Of a DNA stretch of 8,159 bases, positions 6,338 to 8,159 are shown piece by piece. Below the pieces are notes generated by a model. The model saw nothing but the letters and a program-made list of their open reading frames with translations, did no database searches and was not told the DNA's origin. The DNA lies in contig DPVY01000234.1 of NCBI GenBank assembly GCA_003527965.1, positions 1 through 8,159 on the forward strand. The letters run 5' to 3'. Made by a program: the position numbers and the translations under genes. The first letter of the stretch is position 1. Each line of letters starts with the position of its first letter. This DNA is from Fidelibacterota bacterium. Lineage in GTDB: Bacteria > Fidelibacterota > UBA2242.

Positions 6338-8076
6338 AACAGAGTAAAGGAACAATTGTTAGTATTAACGGCAACATGATTTCGGTTGCCTTTGAAGATA
6401 ATATTATCCAAAATGAAGTCGGGTATGCGATTTCCGGTGAAGACCGGCTCAAATCCGAAGTTATTAAGATTCAGGGAAATATCGCCTACATGCAGGTCTT
6501 TGAGATTACCAAAGGCTTGAAGATCGGTAACGAGGTGGAATTTACCGGTGAAATGTTGTCGGTGCAGCTAGGCCCGGGTCTTCTGGGAATGGTTTACGAC
6601 GGCTTGCAAAACCCGTTGAACGAGCTGGCGAAAATGCACGGTTTTTTTCTGAAACGGGGGGTCATTCTGGACGCCCTCGACTTCGAGAAAGAGTGGGAAT
6701 TCACACCCACGGCTAAGATAGGTGACATTGTCACTAGCGGCAGCATTCTCGGTCATGTCAAGGAGGGCATTTTCGAACATAAGATCTTTGTGCCTTTTGA
6801 TATTCAGGGGAATTATACAATCAATACGATTGTGGAAAAGGACAAATATAAAGTTGTTGAAACCATAGCAACTATTGAGAACGAAAAGGGCGCTAAGCGT
6901 AACCTGACGATGTACTTTGAATGGCCGGTCAAAATCCCGATTACCAATTATCGCGACAAACTTGTACCCCACGAGTCACTGGTTACTCAGACTCGCATTA
7001 TTGATACGTTTTTCCCGGTAGCAAAGGGGGGGACTTATTGTATTCCCGGCCCGTTCGGAGCCGGTAAGACCGTTCTGCAGCAGGTTACCAGCCGTTTTGC
7101 CGAAGCCGATATCGTAATTATTGCCGCCTGCGGTGAACGTGCCGGTGAGGTGGTGGAAACTCTGCGTGAATTTCCTGAAATTACCGATCCACGAACCGGG
7201 AAATCCCTGATGGAACGGACGATCATCATCTGTAACACCAGCTCCATGCCGGTAGCGGCCCGTGAAGCTTCGGTTTATACCGCCGCTACACTTGGAGAAT
7301 ATTACCGACAGATGGGTTTGAATGTGCTTTTATTAGCCGATTCAACTTCCCGCTGGGCGCAGGCAATGCGTGAGTTGTCCGGTCGCCTCGAAGAGATTCC
7401 CGGCGAGGAGGCTTTCCCCGCCTATTTGGAATCCCGGATTGCCCAGTTTTATGAACGCGCCGGTCTGGTGGAACTAAACGACGGCAGCAGGGGTAGTCTA
7501 ACCATCGGCGGTACGGTCAGCCCGGCGGGTGGTAATTTTGAAGAGCCGGTGACTCAATCAACTCTGAAAGTGGTCGGTGCTTTCCACGGTTTATCCCGCG
7601 ATCGCTCAAATGCCCGCCGCTATCCGGCGATTCACCCTCTGGAAAGCTGGTCAAAGTACAAGAGTTTTATCCCTCAAAATATGATAGACGATGCCCGCAA
7701 AATACTTTTTAAAGGGAATGAAGTTCACCAGATGATGTTGGTAGTGGGAGAAGAGGGAACCTCGGTGGAAGATTACATCATTTATCTGAAATCCGAATTT
7801 CTCGATAATGTCTATCTGCAGCAAAACTCTTTTGATGCGGTCGATGGCGCCACGTCTCCGGAGCGCCAGAAACAGGTGTTTCAAAAAGTTATCAATGTGC
7901 TGGAAAAGGAATTTAAACTGAAAGAAAAAGAGGAAGCGCGCAGCTTCTTTAATAAATTACGCCAGTTGTTCATTGATTGGAATTATTTAGACATGAAGGA
8001 CGATAAATTCAGTGAACAGGAGGCATTAATAACCCAATTGATTGAGGAATACTCAGGCGATGCAAAAGGTCTATAA
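6334..8076 (+). CDS. ntpA: V/A-type ATPase catalytic subunit A
   Basis: The 580 residues match the family length. This is the nucleotide-hydrolysing (or ATP-forming) subunit of the A3B3 head. The N-terminal beta-barrel opens with GTIVSINGNMISVAF. The A-specific inserted 'non-homologous' region lies about 115-195 (PTAKIGDIVTSGSILGHV). The P-loop GPFGAGKT is at 239-246 (K245, T246 bind phosphate and Mg). GER at 267-269 supplies the catalytic glutamate E268, and LLLADSTSRW at 333-342 is the Walker B strand with D336 or so. SGRLEEIPGEEAFPAYLESR and YPAIHPLESWSKY (430-442) follow the family closely, with wording like the Bacteroidota/Chlamydiae/spirochaete branch. A helical C-terminal domain completes it. 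All catalytic residues are intact. The start overlaps the previous stop (ATGA) and only weak purines precede it, so translation is probably coupled. The end overlaps subunit B by 17 bases. Confidence 0.98.
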   Translation: MKQSKGTIVSINGNMISVAFEDNIIQNEVGYAISGEDRLKSEVIKIQGNIAYMQVFEITKGLKIGNEVEFTGEMLSVQLGPGLLGMVYDGLQNPLNELAKMHGFFLKRGVILDALDFEKEWEFTPTAKIGDIVTSGSILGHVKEGIFEHKIFVPFDIQGNYTINTIVEKDKYKVVETIATIENEKGAKRNLTMYFEWPVKIPITNYRDKLVPHESLVTQTRIIDTFFPVAKGGTYCIPGPFGAGKTVLQQVTSRFAEADIVIIAACGERAGEVVETLREFPEITDPRTGKSLMERTIIICNTSSMPVAAREASVYTAATLGEYYRQMGLNVLLLADSTSRWAQAMRELSGRLEEIPGEEAFPAYLESRIAQFYERAGLVELNDGSRGSLTIGGTVSPAGGNFEEPVTQSTLKVVGAFHGLSRDRSNARRYPAIHPLESWSKYKSFIPQNMIDDARKILFKGNEVHQMMLVVGEEGTSVEDYIIYLKSEFLDNVYLQQNSFDAVDGATSPERQKQVFQKVINVLEKEFKLKEKEEARSFFNKLRQLFIDWNYLDMKDDKFSEQEALITQLIEEYSGDAKGL

Positions 8077-8159
8077 TAAAATATTAAGCGTAACAGGTAA
8101 TGTCATTACCGTCAAAGCCGCCGATGTGGCTTACGAGGAACTGGCGGAAATAACGACAT
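8060..8159 (+). CDS. ntpB: V/A-type ATPase subunit B, 5' end only
   Basis: The ATG at 8060 lies inside the end of subunit A in another frame, and 33 codons remain before the window edge. The visible N-terminus, MQKVYNKILSVTGNVITV followed by AYEELAEI, is the beta-barrel start of the non-catalytic nucleotide-binding subunit B in this ATPase branch. This subunit alternates with A in the head and supplies the arginine finger, which is not visible here. GAGGA at 8044-8048 may be its ribosome binding site at a rather long distance; coupling to subunit A termination is likely. The identification relies on this short match and on operon order. Confidence 0.88.
   Translation, partial: MQKVYNKILSVTGNVITVKAADVAYEELAEITT

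Noticed and set aside
6568..6972. 134-codon minus-strand ORF antisense to subunit A
   Set aside because: It is fully inside a strongly conserved ATPase gene on the other strand, with no domain or start signal of its own.

Overview
The window looks like chromosomal DNA from a Gram-negative bacterium of the FCB group (Bacteroidota and relatives such as Calditrichota, KSB1 or Neomarinimicrobiota). Two features suggest this. One is a secreted protein resembling the mainly Bacteroidota family DUF4835. The other is a V/A-type ATPase operon in the order E - DUF2764 - A - B, the arrangement known from Bacteroidota, Chlamydiae and spirochaetes. This placement rests on recalled family patterns, not on a search, and no finer assignment is justified. 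I see no tRNA, rRNA, CRISPR array, insertion sequence or phage gene. The ORFs longer than 100 codons that overlap the listed genes are best read as shadows.

Layout. Bases 1-657 (+) are the 3' part of a family 2 glycosyltransferase gene that begins before the window. Seven bases later, converging on it, is a DUF4835-like exported protein (665-1510, -) with a GTG start. A 201-base divergent spacer separates it from a secreted three-part protein (1712-3181, +): an LPP20/FlgT-N-like domain, an Ig-like domain and a CsgG/TolB-N-like C-terminus. A 103-base convergent gap follows, then a B12-binding-type radical SAM protein on the minus strand (3285-4937). A 312-base divergent spacer (4938-5249) carries a good sigma70-like promoter, two related inverted repeats and a 42-codon candidate small ORF.

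From 5250 to the window end runs the start of the V-ATPase operon: subunit E (peripheral stalk), a short DUF2764-type protein, catalytic subunit A, and the first 33 codons of subunit B. The genes overlap by 1, 4 and 17 bases, so they are tightly packed and probably translationally coupled. The stator, rotor and membrane subunits (D, I, K in related operons) would lie beyond the window, so coupling ion (H+ or Na+) and direction (synthesis or pumping) cannot be judged.

The left half is envelope-themed: a sugar transferase, an exported DUF4835-like protein and a periplasmic or outer-membrane-associated LPP20-like protein. These genes alternate in strand and do not form an operon. Nothing here is clearly a novel system. 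The points most worth a second look are the short DUF2764 protein in the ATPase operon, the domain combination of the LPP20-like protein, the unassigned radical SAM enzyme with its own C-terminal region, and the ATPase leader.
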